Assembly (NCBI GenBank): GCA_013398955.1
Contig: VWPU01003081.1
Coordinates: 124,001-188,000, forward strand
From: Callaeas wilsoni
Taxonomy: Eukaryota > Chordata > Aves > Passeriformes > Callaeidae
DNA: 64,000 nucleotides
Reading direction: 5' to 3'
This document shows, one piece after another, positions 13,201 through 26,133 of this stretch. The translations under genes and the position numbers were made by a program. Under the pieces are notes generated by a model that was not told where the DNA came from, did no database searches, and saw only the letters and a list, made by a program, of their open reading frames with translations. Within the stretch, counting starts at the first letter, position 1. Each line of letters begins with the position of its first letter.

Positions 13201-15544
13201 AGCACTTTGGCAAGATGAGATCACTCTGCAGATCCATCCTGCCCTGGGTGATATGCAACAACACACAGAGGGGCGGATGCACAGGTCGTGTCAGTCAGTA
13301 ATTGGTAGAGCTCCACCAGTTTAGGATTTGGCCTAGAGCATTTTGGCTAATATCTTTTACTATATCCATATCCTGGATAGAGCTACCGCTCACTGAAAAA
13401 TTTTAGAACATCTATAAACCTGGGGAGTATGGCAAGGGCAGTGGTGGCTTAATTACAAATGCATTCAATGCCAGGTTGTGAATCCAGCCATGCTGGTATA
13501 AAGCCAGAGTAATTCTGTTGATGTCATTGGAGGAGTTACTTTGGCACTACATTATCACGACACAGATCAAACCTTAGCTTACAAGTGGCTCCATACTGCT
13601 TTAAAATTTTTGTGGATTTGCTTTTATCTTGCCTGATCTCTCTATATCATCTTTGTTTGGTTTGGCTTAAGATAATAATTCAGGATTTATCCACAGCTCT
13701 TCTTCTTTTTTAGTTTTAAGTCAGTTGTAGAGGGGTTTGTTTTGTTCTGAAATTAAAAGGAAACAGCAAACAAGCTGCCATTCTTTCTGTTATATGAGGT
13801 AGCAGAAAAGAGCTCCTCTACTTTGGATTTCTGAAGGGTTTTTAAAATTTTGTCTTCTTTAGGATGAAAGGTGGACATCATTTTGTCTGTTTTCATCCCA
13901 GAAAGAAGAACCTGGGGGCTGTGCAAACTACTCTTTGCAGACAGGTTAAATTCTGGAAGTCTGTGAGACTGGGGCCTTGCAACTGCTGTACTGTCAGAAG
14001 CAATTCTGTCCAGAGACATCGCAGCATTGTATTCAGCATAATTAAATCAAGCATTTGGAATTGTTTGTAAGTAAGGAACAAAACAATAGGCATTGAAGCT
14101 TTATTATTGAAAGCAGCTGCAGGAGAGGAAGTTCTGTAGCCAGCGGCTGTTTAGTAAATTCTGCTCGGGATATTTTAGTTTAAATTCTCATGATCCTTTC
14201 TGTGAGGCAGGAAGATATTTTGCACTGTCTCCTACCTTTTCGGTCCTTATTCTTCCCTCAAGTATTAAATCCAGGAAAAAAATTTAGCATTTTCAGAGGC
14301 CTCACTGCAATCCCACAGCTATCTCTGAGACCAGAACAGGTTGTATATATAGCCCCTGTAAATTTGATGAACTGAGCACTGTAAAACCAGCAAGGGGAGG
14401 CTGCAGCTGGAATTCATTGTGGAAACTCTTGCCAGCTTCAGTGGGGTTGGATGTACATATTTCAGTGGGCTGCAGTTGTTTACGATGAAATCCTTCCTGC
14501 TTAGCTGGGGCACTAGTACACCAACCAGACTTCCACATTACTGCTCCGAGGTGGGGAGAGCAAGAGGAAGGGGGAGTGAGTCAGGCAACTCAGTAGAACT
14601 GCACAACTCAGTGTCAGTGGGGAAAACTGGATTCTCCTATTTAAATTCAGTGTCTTTGTCTTTCCACTGGCTGTACAGAATCTGTGGATTCCTTCCATTA
14701 TTAATACTGCATTGCTGGATACATTTCTCTAATGGGCACATCCATTCTGCTTAAATCCAGTATTTGGCTGTCTGAGTGGAAAGAAAATGTAGCCAGAAGG
14801 AAATCTGAGGTGTCTCCATCTGGGGTCCACACTGCAGACCTTCCTCCTGACCAGACCTGAGGGCAATATGAAAGGCCAGTTCCCAATTTCAGCAGAGCAA
14901 TTAAAGCACTTCTCAGAGCACTTCATCAAAGAGATGATGGCTTCACTCAGCCTCTCTGCTCTAATATTAAGTTAATATTAATGTCTAATATTAAGTTAGT
15001 AGGATATCCCGTGTGGTAACACTGGGCCTTTTGAAAATTCAGTTGCGTCCATACTACAAATTAAAAGGCGAGGCACTGACCCCTAGCCCCTACGCCAACA
15101 CTGCTCTTAACCCCTTCATTAAAGGCCTCGTCTTCATAGCAGTAAGACACAGAGAAAACCAGTCAGAACACAGGGAGTGAGCTAACAGCTACTCAGTGTG
15201 GGTGTGCCTCAGGTTTATGCCTGTCATGCCAAAGGGAAGAGGTCATGGGAGCAGTTCCTGACCCATAGGTCAAGTGGCAGTCTGGCTTGTGTCCATGCTG
15301 CTCTGGACTAAGCTTCTCTTAGAGCAGGTTGGCCACATGCACGCTACATAGCCCATGGCTTTAGCACTTCTCTGATTCCTGGGTGATGCTTCTGTGACCA
15401 CACGCTGTGATGATGCTTCCGTGTGTCCTTTCCATTCAGAGGGGGACTTTATTAGTGCATATAAACACAAGATGGGAGAGTCAGACACTTCTCAAAAAAC
15501 CTACTTGACCACAAGATACATCTTTTTACTGTAAGAGTGATGAA
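4299..15544. other. Long AT-rich intergenic stretch
   Basis: This is 11 kb of mostly unique sequence. A small TA repeat lies at about 10019-10033 and a 15-bp direct repeat (TCTAATATTAAGTTA) at 14960-14974 and 14984-14998. No coding exon could be supported; the open frames are short and unlike known proteins. Confidence 0.5.
10019..10033. repeat. Short (TA)n run
   Basis: About seven TA units; a minor simple repeat. Confidence 0.85.
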
Positions 15545-15650
15545 TACTTGAAGAAGTTGCCCAGACAAATTGTGGAGTCTCTGTCTTTAGAGACATTCAA
15601 AACCTGCCTGACCACAGTCCTGTGCTGCTGCACAGCTCTCCCCACGCTGC
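15545..15650 (+). mobile_element. CR1 LINE fragment
   Basis: The segment from AAGTTGCCCAGACAAATTGT through GGAGTCTCTGTCTTTAGAGA to CATTCAAAACCTGCCTGACC matches the internal part of the CR1 3' region in plus orientation. The terminal octamers are missing, so the copy is truncated at both ends. Confidence 0.75.
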
Positions 15651-17313
15651 ATCCACTCACACACATGTATCTTCTTCAGGATTTCTGTAGAATCCAAATT
15701 TTAGCATCATTATTTTTTTTTTTTCACAGGGGCCTTAATATGTTGGACAACTGCTTTTTTATCTCTTCCCTTACACAGGTTAGATTACTCATCTCTTCCA
15801 AAACTTTGTCTGTGGATGTTGTTGCTGTATTTATGCATGCAATTTTCTTTTTTCTCACTGTTTCACCTGCTGCCTCAGCCATCCTGTCATTTTGGATTTT
15901 TGTCCGCCTTTTCTGAGGTGTGTTTTTTGGCAGGCACTGTGCAAGCACAGGCAGCAGTAGAGAAGATGCAGGGGTAGGGAGAGATGCTTCTGGAAGTCCA
16001 GAATGGCTCCTCTAAGCTGGGAAGCTGTACCATTTCTAAATGGATGTGATGTTTTAATGATGGTCTAAACTAATGTGAAATCAGGTTACTGGCTTTTGTT
16101 TCAGGACCTGATGATGCCTCCATACCTGCTTTGATGTTTCATTTTCTCCTTTTGTTTTCAGGCTCTGCGATTAAGTAGGAATAGAGGTGGGGAAAGGAGA
16201 AGCTTGTTAAATGATCATAAATCAAAAGTTAAGAAATTAACTATTACAGTGCCAAAACCGCAGCTGTTAGTAATACAGTTAAGTACACCATTCAATTTGG
16301 CTAAAATTGTGCAACTTCATCCGGTTTATTAGAAGATGCCTTGTTTACAATAGTGAAGTTTTAATGAAAATAAATTTATTTCTATTTCATCTCTTCTGCT
16401 CTTTTGTCCTCAGAAAGGAATATAATACAAGGAACTCCCATTTTCCCTCATGGCAAACTTCCCACAGGCTAAGCAGGGGAGTTGCAAGGCAGGAACTTCC
16501 CCCCAGCTCAATTGGCAGGACTCAACATAATCATTTAAGCACGAACTAGATTGGTTTTCTCTCCACTTACGTAAATCCATAATGCTTAAATCCACAGTCC
16601 TTCACTGTTGAATTACTGCCAGTGGTTTCCAATACAAGCTCTTTATTAAATAAACAGGGATCAGATGACATGTGTTTGAGTGCAGATGACCAGTGCTACT
16701 ATAGATTGGTTCTATCTGAAAAACACAGATTTGTAAGGGGATGCCGGATGCATGCAAGAAAGGATTACCAGGCACAGATGGCAGTGCTCATTTATAGCTG
16801 GAGAACAAGGATGTAATAGTATTAAGAAGTCAAGGCTGTGATTCTGTACATGAAGGAAGTGAAACCTGTCACAGGGAGATGTGGAAAAGTCACCAACACG
16901 AGCAACTGGCAGTATTTTCCTTCCTAGTTCATTGTAAACTACGTTAGTGAAGATGCTTGAGCTATTCTCATGTGATTAGCATTTTAATCCAACTTTTGCA
17001 CTGTCTCAAGCCCAAGATGAGGGAGGAGAGGGAGGAATTGAAGAGTATAATGCTGTGCAACGAGGGAACCTCACAAATCTACCTGCACTGCCCACATTCT
17101 ACCATAACCTTGTGCATCAGGGTCTACATGAAGGACAATGTGTCTCACAGGGATTTCTAGGGGCTAGACAGGCTGCCAATCCCACTCTTTCACAGCATCA
17201 TCTCCTTTACTCCAACGCAAGAGGTGAAAGTATGGAGATGTGATACTTCAGTGATGTCTTGGCAAAACTTTCCCGTGGAATATGTATCCATGTTGGATTC
17301 TGTATTAGACAGA
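15651..17313. other. Intergenic, nothing recognised
   Basis: AT-rich unique sequence. It contains a 21-bp match (16176-16196) to the sequence at 4144-4164. No gene seen. Confidence 0.5.
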
Positions 17314-17395
17314 CTCATAGAATCATTTGGGTTGGAAAAGACTTCCAAGATTATCAAGTCCAACCACTAACCTAACACCGCCCAGGAATAGAAAT
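17314..17395 (-). mobile_element. CR1 LINE tail
   Basis: TCATAGAATCATTTGGGTTG followed by GAAAAGACTTCCAAGATTAT and CAAGTCCAACCACTAACC is a clear reversed CR1 3' end, about 80 bases long. The element's sense strand is minus. Confidence 0.92.
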
Positions 17396-19510
17396 CCCAT
17401 TAAAACCTAAGCAAGTCTATTTATACCCTCATCAGGCTCTTCTATAAAATCCATATTTATTTGAGATCCTTACTGTAACTATAGGGTCTTTCAGGACAGA
17501 CAAGAGCAGAGTAAGAACTTTCCATGTCTGTTAAACCAAACTGGAAAGTGTGGGAATTTGGGTAGTACAAAAAACATGTATATTCAAACACATAATCATC
17601 CACTTTGAACAGACTATCAGACTTTCAGATTTTTAACATGTGAGCAATTTATTCTGACTTGCTTATATCAAGACTGCGTGACAGATGCTGTGCCATGGAA
17701 AAATACCTGGTATCTGGTTAATTCCAGTGTGTTACAGCTGCATGTTCATGTTGTTTCATCTCTTCTCTTTGCATACTACCGGTTTTGCACTCAGGAAGCC
17801 TGGCACTGGTTTGCACTCAGGAAATTATCTGAGTTTTTGCAAAAAAGAAGTGTTGAAACCACATTTTTCTCTGAAAATGCCATAGATAATCAAATTCTCA
17901 AGGAATTCGCATTGCAACAACCAGCTCAGTGAGCTGTGGTCAATGTGTGATTTCTTGACTGTCTGGGTTTTGCCTTTAGTTTTTTTGTTTGTTTCCTTGT
18001 TTCTTTGTTATTATATAAAAAGTTGTGTATTGAAAACTATTTCACATTATGTCTCTGTTTCCAGCAGTCCCTGAACTGTGAAATGGTGTCATGTACTGTT
18101 TTGTTCTGCTGACTACTTGCATCTACATCTATAAAATGATTCAGATCTTCAGTGGCCAGAGGCTTACTTTATTATTTTCTTCCCCTTAAATAACTCTTTA
18201 AATAAAACATTGAAAATTAAAATGCAGTTCATTGGCTATTGACTTTTTTTATAAACTGTTGTCTTTCTGAACGTAATTCACTTCTTTGAGGTTGGAATTC
18301 TAAGTGTAAATATTAGCTTTATTAATGGAAATCGTATGCATAAAACCTTAAGCAGAGTGCTTGAAATCTTTCCTCGTCTTTGTTCCCAGCTACAGTTCCT
18401 TGTTAGTACCTCAGGCTTGGTGGGGAAGATTCAGCCATAATGCAACTTACAGAAATATGTGGGTTTTTTTCAAGGTCTGTGGAGCAGGAAGAATCGAGAA
18501 CTAAATTTACAAGAACTTCAGGTTAATACTTTCAATTTTATGCTTTCCATTAGTATAATCATGTCAGTTTTGTAATGGCATAAAGTAGCACTAAGACATT
18601 CAATCCTGTTTAATCCAATTACTGTTTTGCTCTCTCAGGCATGCCTTATTCTTAAAATGGAAAAAAACACCGAGTGTGATGATTTTATGGATTCACACAT
18701 ACACTTGGCACCATAAGTAAACTATATCATTGTATCTGCCTTTGTTTTCACATGTATCTGTTTTTATACGTTGCAGAGTTTGCAGAGTCAATCTTCTCCG
18801 GGGAAATTTCCTTCTGCCCCCTTTAGGGTGGTGCCGCCTGAACCGCATCAGCATTCTAAGGGATGCACAGATGCATCTCCAAGGGAAGTCTTATTACTTA
18901 AGCCCCCCTTCCAGTGACAGCTCCATGTCAGGAAGAGGGAGCTGTGATGGTGATGTAAGCTTTGTTTATTACCCATAGCTGCTCCCAACATATGTTTATA
19001 AAAATTCTCCTCAGACGTCCAATGAATTGGGAAGGACATGAATTTTGTGTCACAAATGCAGCTGAGGAGAGTAAGCTGTAACTGGCACAGCAGCCGAGCT
19101 TCTAGAGGTGACACCTCCACCCACCAGTCATTTTTCAAATACTGTGGAGTCAATTTTCTTTGCACATTAGGACTAAGAAAGTATGTCTGCCTTTGTTATT
19201 TTTCAAGCTCTGGATTTGCTTCTTTCCTCCTTTGCTCTGAGGTGGATGTTGTTCCTTTCCTGTATTATGTTTACTTAGAGACTTGCAAGGGGTGCTAAGA
19301 AAACGTGTGTTGCAGTCCTACACCTCCAAAGGGCTGGGATCAGTGAACTGTACCATTGTGGTCTGGGCTAGTGAGCAGGAAGACATCTGTCTGTCCATGA
19401 AGGCATCAAGAACGCAGAGGGGAATCTTATGATGGGTAATGCCTGAGGTCAGGGTAGTGCAGACACCATGGAAACAAATCAGAAGTCCAAGAACCTAGCA
19501 CTGATACTTA
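17396..19510. other. Intergenic, nothing recognised
   Basis: AT-rich unique sequence between two CR1 tails. No exon or repeat family could be supported. Confidence 0.5.
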
Positions 19511-19668
19511 CAGAATCATAGAATCTTTCAGATTGGAAAAGACCTCTAAGATTATTGAATCCAACCATTAACCCAGCACTGCTGAGTCCACCACCAAACC
19601 ATGTCCCTGAGTGCCGCAGCTACACGTCTTTTAAATACCTTCAGGGATGGTGACTCCCTCAGATTGCA
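19511..19668 (-). mobile_element. CR1 LINE 3' fragment
   Basis: CAGAATCATAGAATCTTTCA, GATTGGAAAAGACCTCTAAG, and further on CATGTCCCTGAGTGCCGCAG form a reversed CR1 3' end of about 155 bases. CR1 sense is minus. Confidence 0.92.
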
Positions 19669-21920
19669 TCAGTTTTAACAGCGTGAGTTAATATTTAGTT
19701 TAATACTTAGGTATTCAGGGTCCCAAATTCCCTAAACATGTTTTGCCTTCATTACAGAAACATCGGTAAAATTCGTTTTTATGTCGCGACAGAAACTCAA
19801 ATTTTGAAAGTCACAAAGGGCATAAATGTGTAGCTCAGGTCGTCAAAGTTCAGCACTTTCTCTAGTCTGAAGGGCCAGAAAGTTTTCCCATAGCATCCAA
19901 CCCTGCTGCCAGGTTGTGCTTCAGAATCCAGGACTATGGATCAGACTTCACCCAGAGAGCACCACCATCTTCCCTCTGGAGTTAACTTTGACCTCCTTTC
20001 CTCTTCAAAATACATTGGGCCTTTTCAGGTGGGCTTCTCTCCCTTCCTACTCCTGCAGTGTTGGGAGCTGTATTGGTTATTGGCAGTTAGTGAGGCTGCC
20101 CTTCAGGGTTAATTACCTGAATTAAGTGAACATGTTCCCATGTCAGGTCTTCCAAAAGTTGTGGCTTTTTCTGTGTGAGCACTGGTTCAGTCTCACAGAT
20201 CTCACCTTTCCCTTCTAGTTATTCTTTCCTGCTTCTGTTCTTCATGTAGCCACCTCCCCAGCTGCACTTGCATCATGTGGGGGATTTGGAAAGGCATGTA
20301 CCAAACGGTGGCTTTAGGAATATGGAAGAGAGGCAAATCTGCTGCCTCTCAGCTCTGTAAAAGGGTGAGAGTTAGGCCAGTATGATGTGCTGCAGAAACA
20401 GAGAGGCTGTAGGAAGGTTTCACCATGTTGTACTAATATTAATAGGGCATTATGAGGAATCCAGGAATAGCTGATTAACTGTCAAATTATGGTGCTGTGC
20501 CTGTGCATGGTGGTATCTGGGAAATGTGCACAAAAGCCAATTAATTGAAATATTAACCTGAAGTTTCTCTACCTGTCATTGCTTTTTTATCCCCTTTTCT
20601 TTTTCTCAGTTTTGGTCTTCTCTTTTCATTTACATCCTTGTCCTTCATTTTCCATCTTTATTATTTATAAAACTCCCTTTTATCATTTTCTTTCCATCTA
20701 GTTCTTTCATTTCTCTTTTTCTCGTAGCCATTCTGTGCCCCATATTGCATTTCACTTTCTGTTAATCAGTCCTTCCCCAGCTCCTGACACCTCATGAGAA
20801 CCCTCCTTCAAGGGCTTTAAGCCTGATTTTTCCTCTCTTGTTCTCCTCTTATCTGCTTGGCAGGGGTAGAGGCTGATAGTCTGACTGGCAGAGTGTTCCT
20901 GTGGTGGCTGCAGCTGCTGGTGGAAGAGCAAACTTGGTGAAGGTCTCTGAAGGGACTCTAACAAGGTCCAGATGAATACTTGCTGTGTTTCACACAAAGA
21001 TTTGGTGCTTCACAGGCAAGCTGTTTCAGTGCAGTCGTAATGTGATGTCTGTGTATTAGATGGGAATGTTGATGGTGCAGGAGGCACAGAGAGGGAGAAG
21101 CATTAAGCGGGTTTTCCAAATGTATCATCAGAAAAATATTCATTTAACTGACGGGAGTAAAGCATCATTATCTCTTTCACAGGTATTGGAAATAGTGTGG
21201 TCCTGGAGTTGCTGGTTTGGACTTTCTGCTATGATAGGGCAGCTGTTATGTCATTTGCTGGCACTAATTACTGTAAGACTTAAGCTAATTGTGTCTCTGA
21301 AGAAGCCCAGATCAGTTTGGCAGCTCCAAACTGTCTCTCTGGCTGGCATCAGGGAGGGCTCAGTGGTGCTGGGACACAACTTAGAGTCAGTCCCGTTTCC
21401 TCTGCGCTCCTGCCAGCTTTTCCATGGCATATCCCATGTGCATGGGGTTCTGGAGGGGCCGGAGGGGCCTTGGCAGAGCTGGCGAGAGCTTGGCAAGAGC
21501 CACAGTGCTGGTCCAGGCAGTCTGGTCCTGTGGCTGCCCCCAGAGCTGCAAGTGCTCAGGGGCAGAGAGGAAGAATAGGCTTTTCTTTTAAATCAGGAAT
21601 TACTCATTCCATCTGGGAGCTTTCTGATGACACATCCTTCTAGGAGACTGTCCCTGTCAAAAGCAAGCTTATTACTAATTCAGTTTATTCTCTCCTATTA
21701 GGTTGAACCATAAAGCTGCTGAGTTAAATTGACATCTTTGGGTGTTACCCAAAGAATTACATTATTTAGAATTAGAAAGCCTATTCTTCTCCCAGTTGTA
21801 GTTTAATCCCAGGCAGCAACTAAGTACCACACAGCCAGTCCCTCACTCCTCCAACAGGATGGGGGGAAGAGAACAGGAAGGGTAAAAGTGAGAAAACTCA
21901 TAGGTTGATAAAAGAACATT
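19669..21920. other. Intergenic with a GC-richer patch
   Basis: Mostly AT-rich. The part at about 21320-21570 is clearly richer in GC and gives a 172-codon ATG-started open frame (21060-21578, plus) with no recognisable domain. I do not call it a gene. Confidence 0.45.
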
Positions 21921-21921
21921 N
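21921..21921. other. Assembly gap (single N)
   Basis: The lone N is flanked by the same short sequence on both sides (TAAAAGAACA before and after), which indicates an unmerged contig overlap rather than a real unknown base. A 33-base AAT repeat follows at 21951-21983, a likely cause of the break. Confidence 0.85.
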
Positions 21922-21948
21922 TAAAAGAACACTTTAATGATTGATTTT

Positions 21949-21950
<2 letters not shown>

Positions 21951-21983
<33 letters not shown>
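21951..21983. repeat. (AAT)n microsatellite, 11 units
   Basis: Pure trinucleotide run of about 33 bases, immediately after the assembly gap. Confidence 0.95.
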
Positions 21984-21984
<1 letters not shown>

Positions 21985-24900
21985 GAAGAAATAAAACCCA
22001 AGAAATACAAGTGATGCACCACCTGATGTCTGATGCCAGCCAGTCCCCAAGCAGCAATCACCTCCCCACAGTTTACATACTGGGCATGACATTCCACAGT
22101 ATGGAATATCCCTTTGGCCAGTTCAGGTCAGCTGCGCTGGCCGTGCTCCCTCACAGTTTCTTGTGCACCTGCTTTCCAGCAGAGCATGGGAAACTGAAAA
22201 GGACTTGAGGTAGAGTGAGCACTACTCAGGAACTAAAACATCACTGTGTTACCAATGTTATTGTCAAACTAAATCCAAAACACAGCAAGGTACCAGCTAC
22301 TGTGAAGAAAATTTACTCTACCAGCCAAAAACAGAACAGTCACAAACAATTTAGTTTTAAATTCAAAGATAAATTTAAGGCATTATGAACACAGCAGAAG
22401 CTACCATGCCACAGCCAGAGGATGAGCTCCTGTTCTGGATGCAGCAGCCAGAGTTCCCTCCACCAGCTGCCTGTGGTTCCCCCTGGGGAGCAATGCTGTG
22501 AGGTGTAAGGGCTCTCGGAAGCATCAGGCACAGCCTGCACAAGGCTCACATCCCACATGAACAGTTAGAGCCTTCACAGTGCTCAGGAGGTTAATAATCA
22601 TTTATGAACTCAGAAGTTTTCAATGGCTTTTAAACTCTTATTTAATTTCACTTTCAATCAAGTTGTGTCAAATTTAGCTGAAGATTAGGTGACAGGCAGT
22701 AAGACTGAACTGCTGCTCTGTACCTCTTTGCTTTCCAGTCAGCCCTGGATGAACAGATTTCCTTTTTATTTAAAATTCACATAAAGGTAGGGGTGAGTGT
22801 GCTCAAAAAAAAAATCTGCATTCCCCAAAGCCTTTGTTATGCAAGTAGGCAAACAACAGCAATGTAAAATGCCATTGTGTGACATTTGTAGCAGCAAATA
22901 TCTGATTTTGTATTGGGCAGAAAACATCCTTTGTCTTGAAGCATACCTTGATTTCCAGATTATTTTATGGTTTTCCCTGTGACTAGAGAAAGAATGTTGG
23001 GGATGATAGAGAAACTGGAAGTCTTTGAGGTTCAGACTGACGTGTCTAAATCATGTGTTTGAACCTGAGTCAAACCCCCAGAAATTATTTTCCTCCAGGC
23101 AGGATTGGTGGACATCCCTGTTTGCTTTCTGGTTTTAGTTTTGGGTTTTTTCCTTGCTTCTGTGTTGTGGGTCATAACCAGCTTCCTAAGATTGTCAGAA
23201 CATTTTTTTACTTACTAATCTTAGTGTCTGTGCCCTCAAACATCTCTCTCCGTCTCTTCCTCTGGTGCACTGCATTGAATAGAGACCTGTTGAGCATTTT
23301 GTGTTTTATAGCTTGGTAAGTGTGGGAGATGGACATCCACTGAAGCTCTCCAGGCAGATATGTCCATAGCAGGACTGCTGGTGGCTGCTGGGAATCAACC
23401 TGATGGCTCTATCCCTCCAACCTCTCCCAGGGAGGGTTATTTTCTTAAAAGAACCTTATGGAAAATTTATTTCAATAATGCCTTTCAGAGTTGTATTGTT
23501 AAATTTCAGAGAGTCCAGACCATTTACCCCACTCTTGGAGCTGCACTTTTAAAACAAAAGATACAGTATTTTTCATAATTCTAGGTGGGGATCATAGCTC
23601 CTGCAACATCTCTATCTCTCCCTTTGCAGGAGAGACACTGCATTACACACAGCTCATGATGGGTTTCCTGCATTTAAACATTTTTGTGCCTTAATTTGAA
23701 AGGGTGTCTTGCTGTGTGGTTTCTCTTGTTAGGTGCTTTGATATGCACCTTCTTTCTTTTCCTGGTAGTTAAGTATCAAGGTAATAGCAAATCCCAGGCT
23801 GTCCCTCTGCCGAAGCAAGGTATCCTGAGTGTATGCTAGAGTTAAACAGCTCTGTGCTCTTCACTCCTATGATCTTACCTTTCCGGTTGTTATTATTTCG
23901 TCTTGTCAAATGAAGCAATAGCAAACCTTTGAAATGATGTTGCGGCTTTTCTAAAGAGCAATTTCCTTTTCCTTCTCTAGCCTCCTCCTGCCTTTCCCTG
24001 TATATTCGATAGTACATCAGCTTCCTCTTGAAACGATCCCCCGTAGAGCACTTCAGCTATTTCAACCAGGGTCTTTCTGAAGGCATTTTTTAAAAACTGG
24101 CTTCTACAGCAGAGCTAGGTTATAATGAAGAACAATATAAAAAATTCCTTCTGCCTCGGAGAGCCAGTTTTGTACTCACTGATGCATGTTGTGAACTCTG
24201 TGCCTGGAATATCCCCATTGGAATCAGTCAGCGGTACTGTTTGCACACACAGAGTTAAGCACCTGTGTAAGTGCTTGCAAGGTGATGGCTTTAAACCTCA
24301 CTAGAAGCTAAAAATATATGCACTGCTTTGCAGGAGAAACTAAACCAGGGCAATTCATCTACACTGTCTTTTTTTTTTTTAATCCATGTTTCTAGAGTGG
24401 CTGATATTTAGGAACACACATAATGAAGAGAACAGTGATGAGCTTCCAAAGAATTTCTTCATCCCACTCCAACACTTGTCATCACTTTGATCTAGGCAAT
24501 TTCCCAGTGATGCTGACTGAATATCTGATATGACAGAAGACACCAAGGGCTACAAGATTTAATCCTAGCACAGCTTTTCAGATAAATAAATGACATAACC
24601 AGACCTCCTCCAGAGTTATTTTCTTGCTGTTGCTGCAAGATTGAATTTGGGCTTAGTTTGCTCCAGTGTTTCCCTGAGATGTAATTGCCTAGGAAAATAC
24701 AGGCAAGAAAACCCCAGTAGTCTTTTGAGTTGATAGGACTTACAATGTGCATGGGTTTGAAAACAAGAACCAGATAAGGACTGTATCAGGAGTCAGACTA
24801 ATGGCCAGCCTACAGTGCAGACATCTTGGGTGAAGCTCTGCCATCAATACTTTTGCCTCAGAGAAGTTATTCTCCATAGAGTTGTTAGAATCATGCTAGT

Positions 24901-26011
24901 GGAGCAAGGGCAGTCTGTCTTGGTAGCCCAAATCTACCATAATTTAATGAAATCCTGTCATGGCCAGTATATGCTCCATGAAGATCACAATTTTTACAGC
25001 TTGTCTGTATAAAACTTTACATTGAACTGAAAATGGCTTAGGATGCAATCAGCTATGCTCAATATCACAGGATATTCCTGAGGGCATTGCTAATACCTGT
25101 GCACCATGCCAACCCAGAACAGCTGAAAAAAATGGATGCTTGGAAAGCTGGAAAGATTTTTGTCCCTGGTAACACATGGCATCAATGAATTTTGCAGTAG
25201 GAAGTCTGTAGATATGGATCTTCCTGGATGCTGAATGAAGCAGAGGACAAATGACATGTCTTGGAGTTTTTGTTTCAGACTCTGAGATTCTTTTGGTATT
25301 TATCATCATTTTCAGCTGCCATTTCTAAAGATATGTCTATAAACAATGGACTTGTTAGAAAATATCTTTTCCAATGGTGGACTTAAAAACTTTGGAAGAC
25401 TTTATGAAGCAAAAGTTAACAGCTTCTAAGTACAATATGAGCAAGTTAATAAACATTGTGTTAAAGGTCATAAAATTCCTTTCAGATTTATATGAGAAAA
25501 CAACACATTGTATAAAAATGTAGAACACATGGCCTTTTTTCCTTTAAAAGCCTCAGCAATTTCTCTTTAATGGCAACATAATATTTGGAAATACTATCTT
25601 CTAAATAAACATGCCACTTAAGTTAACAAGAGTAACAAGAGCTACACTGCATGTTTTTCTCCTTTCTCTTTCTCCAGGACACTTTTTGGGTGTCACTCAA
25701 ACTTTACCATATACTTTTCCCAGTTTATCACAGTCTGAATGTTGGGAAGCATATTTGTACCAGATCTTGGCAGATTTCACAATGTTTACAATATAGACAA
25801 ACAAAGCACACACAGAAAACCATCACATTGAATTTTTACCAATGTCACAGACTTTCAACTTCTTGATTGCTGTAATTTAAGCTCAGGCTGTTGCCAAACT
25901 GTTGTGGTGTCCATGGACAGAGACGATTTTCAGATGAAACACTGCCAACAGTGACGCCATGGCACTGGACAGGGATCCGCCTGCAGGGCTCTCCTCTGCC
26001 CTCCATCCCCA
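21984..26011. other. Intergenic, nothing recognised
   Basis: Four kilobases of AT-rich unique sequence. No exon, RNA gene or known repeat could be supported. Confidence 0.5.
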
Positions 26012-26133
26012 GGAAGCAGCCTCTGGTGTCGGAATAGAGGGGAATCTTTTTGTAGCTCTTGCTCAGTTTACACGAGAGNGGGAAGCAGCCTCTGGTGTCA
26101 GAATAGAGGGCTCTTGCTCAGTTTACACGAGAG
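26012..26133. other. Duplicated block across an assembly join (N at 26079)
   Basis: The block 26012-26078 (begins GGAAGCAGCCTCTGGTGTC, ends TTTACACGAGAG) recurs at 26081-26133, directly after the N. The copies differ by one G/A substitution and by 14 bases (GAATCTTTTTGTAG) present only in the first. The most economical reading is one locus represented twice, from two haplotypes, at a contig join. Confidence 0.85.

Noticed and set aside
15548..15916. A 122-codon plus-strand open frame
   Set aside because: Its first third is a CR1 fragment; the rest has no recognisable similarity.
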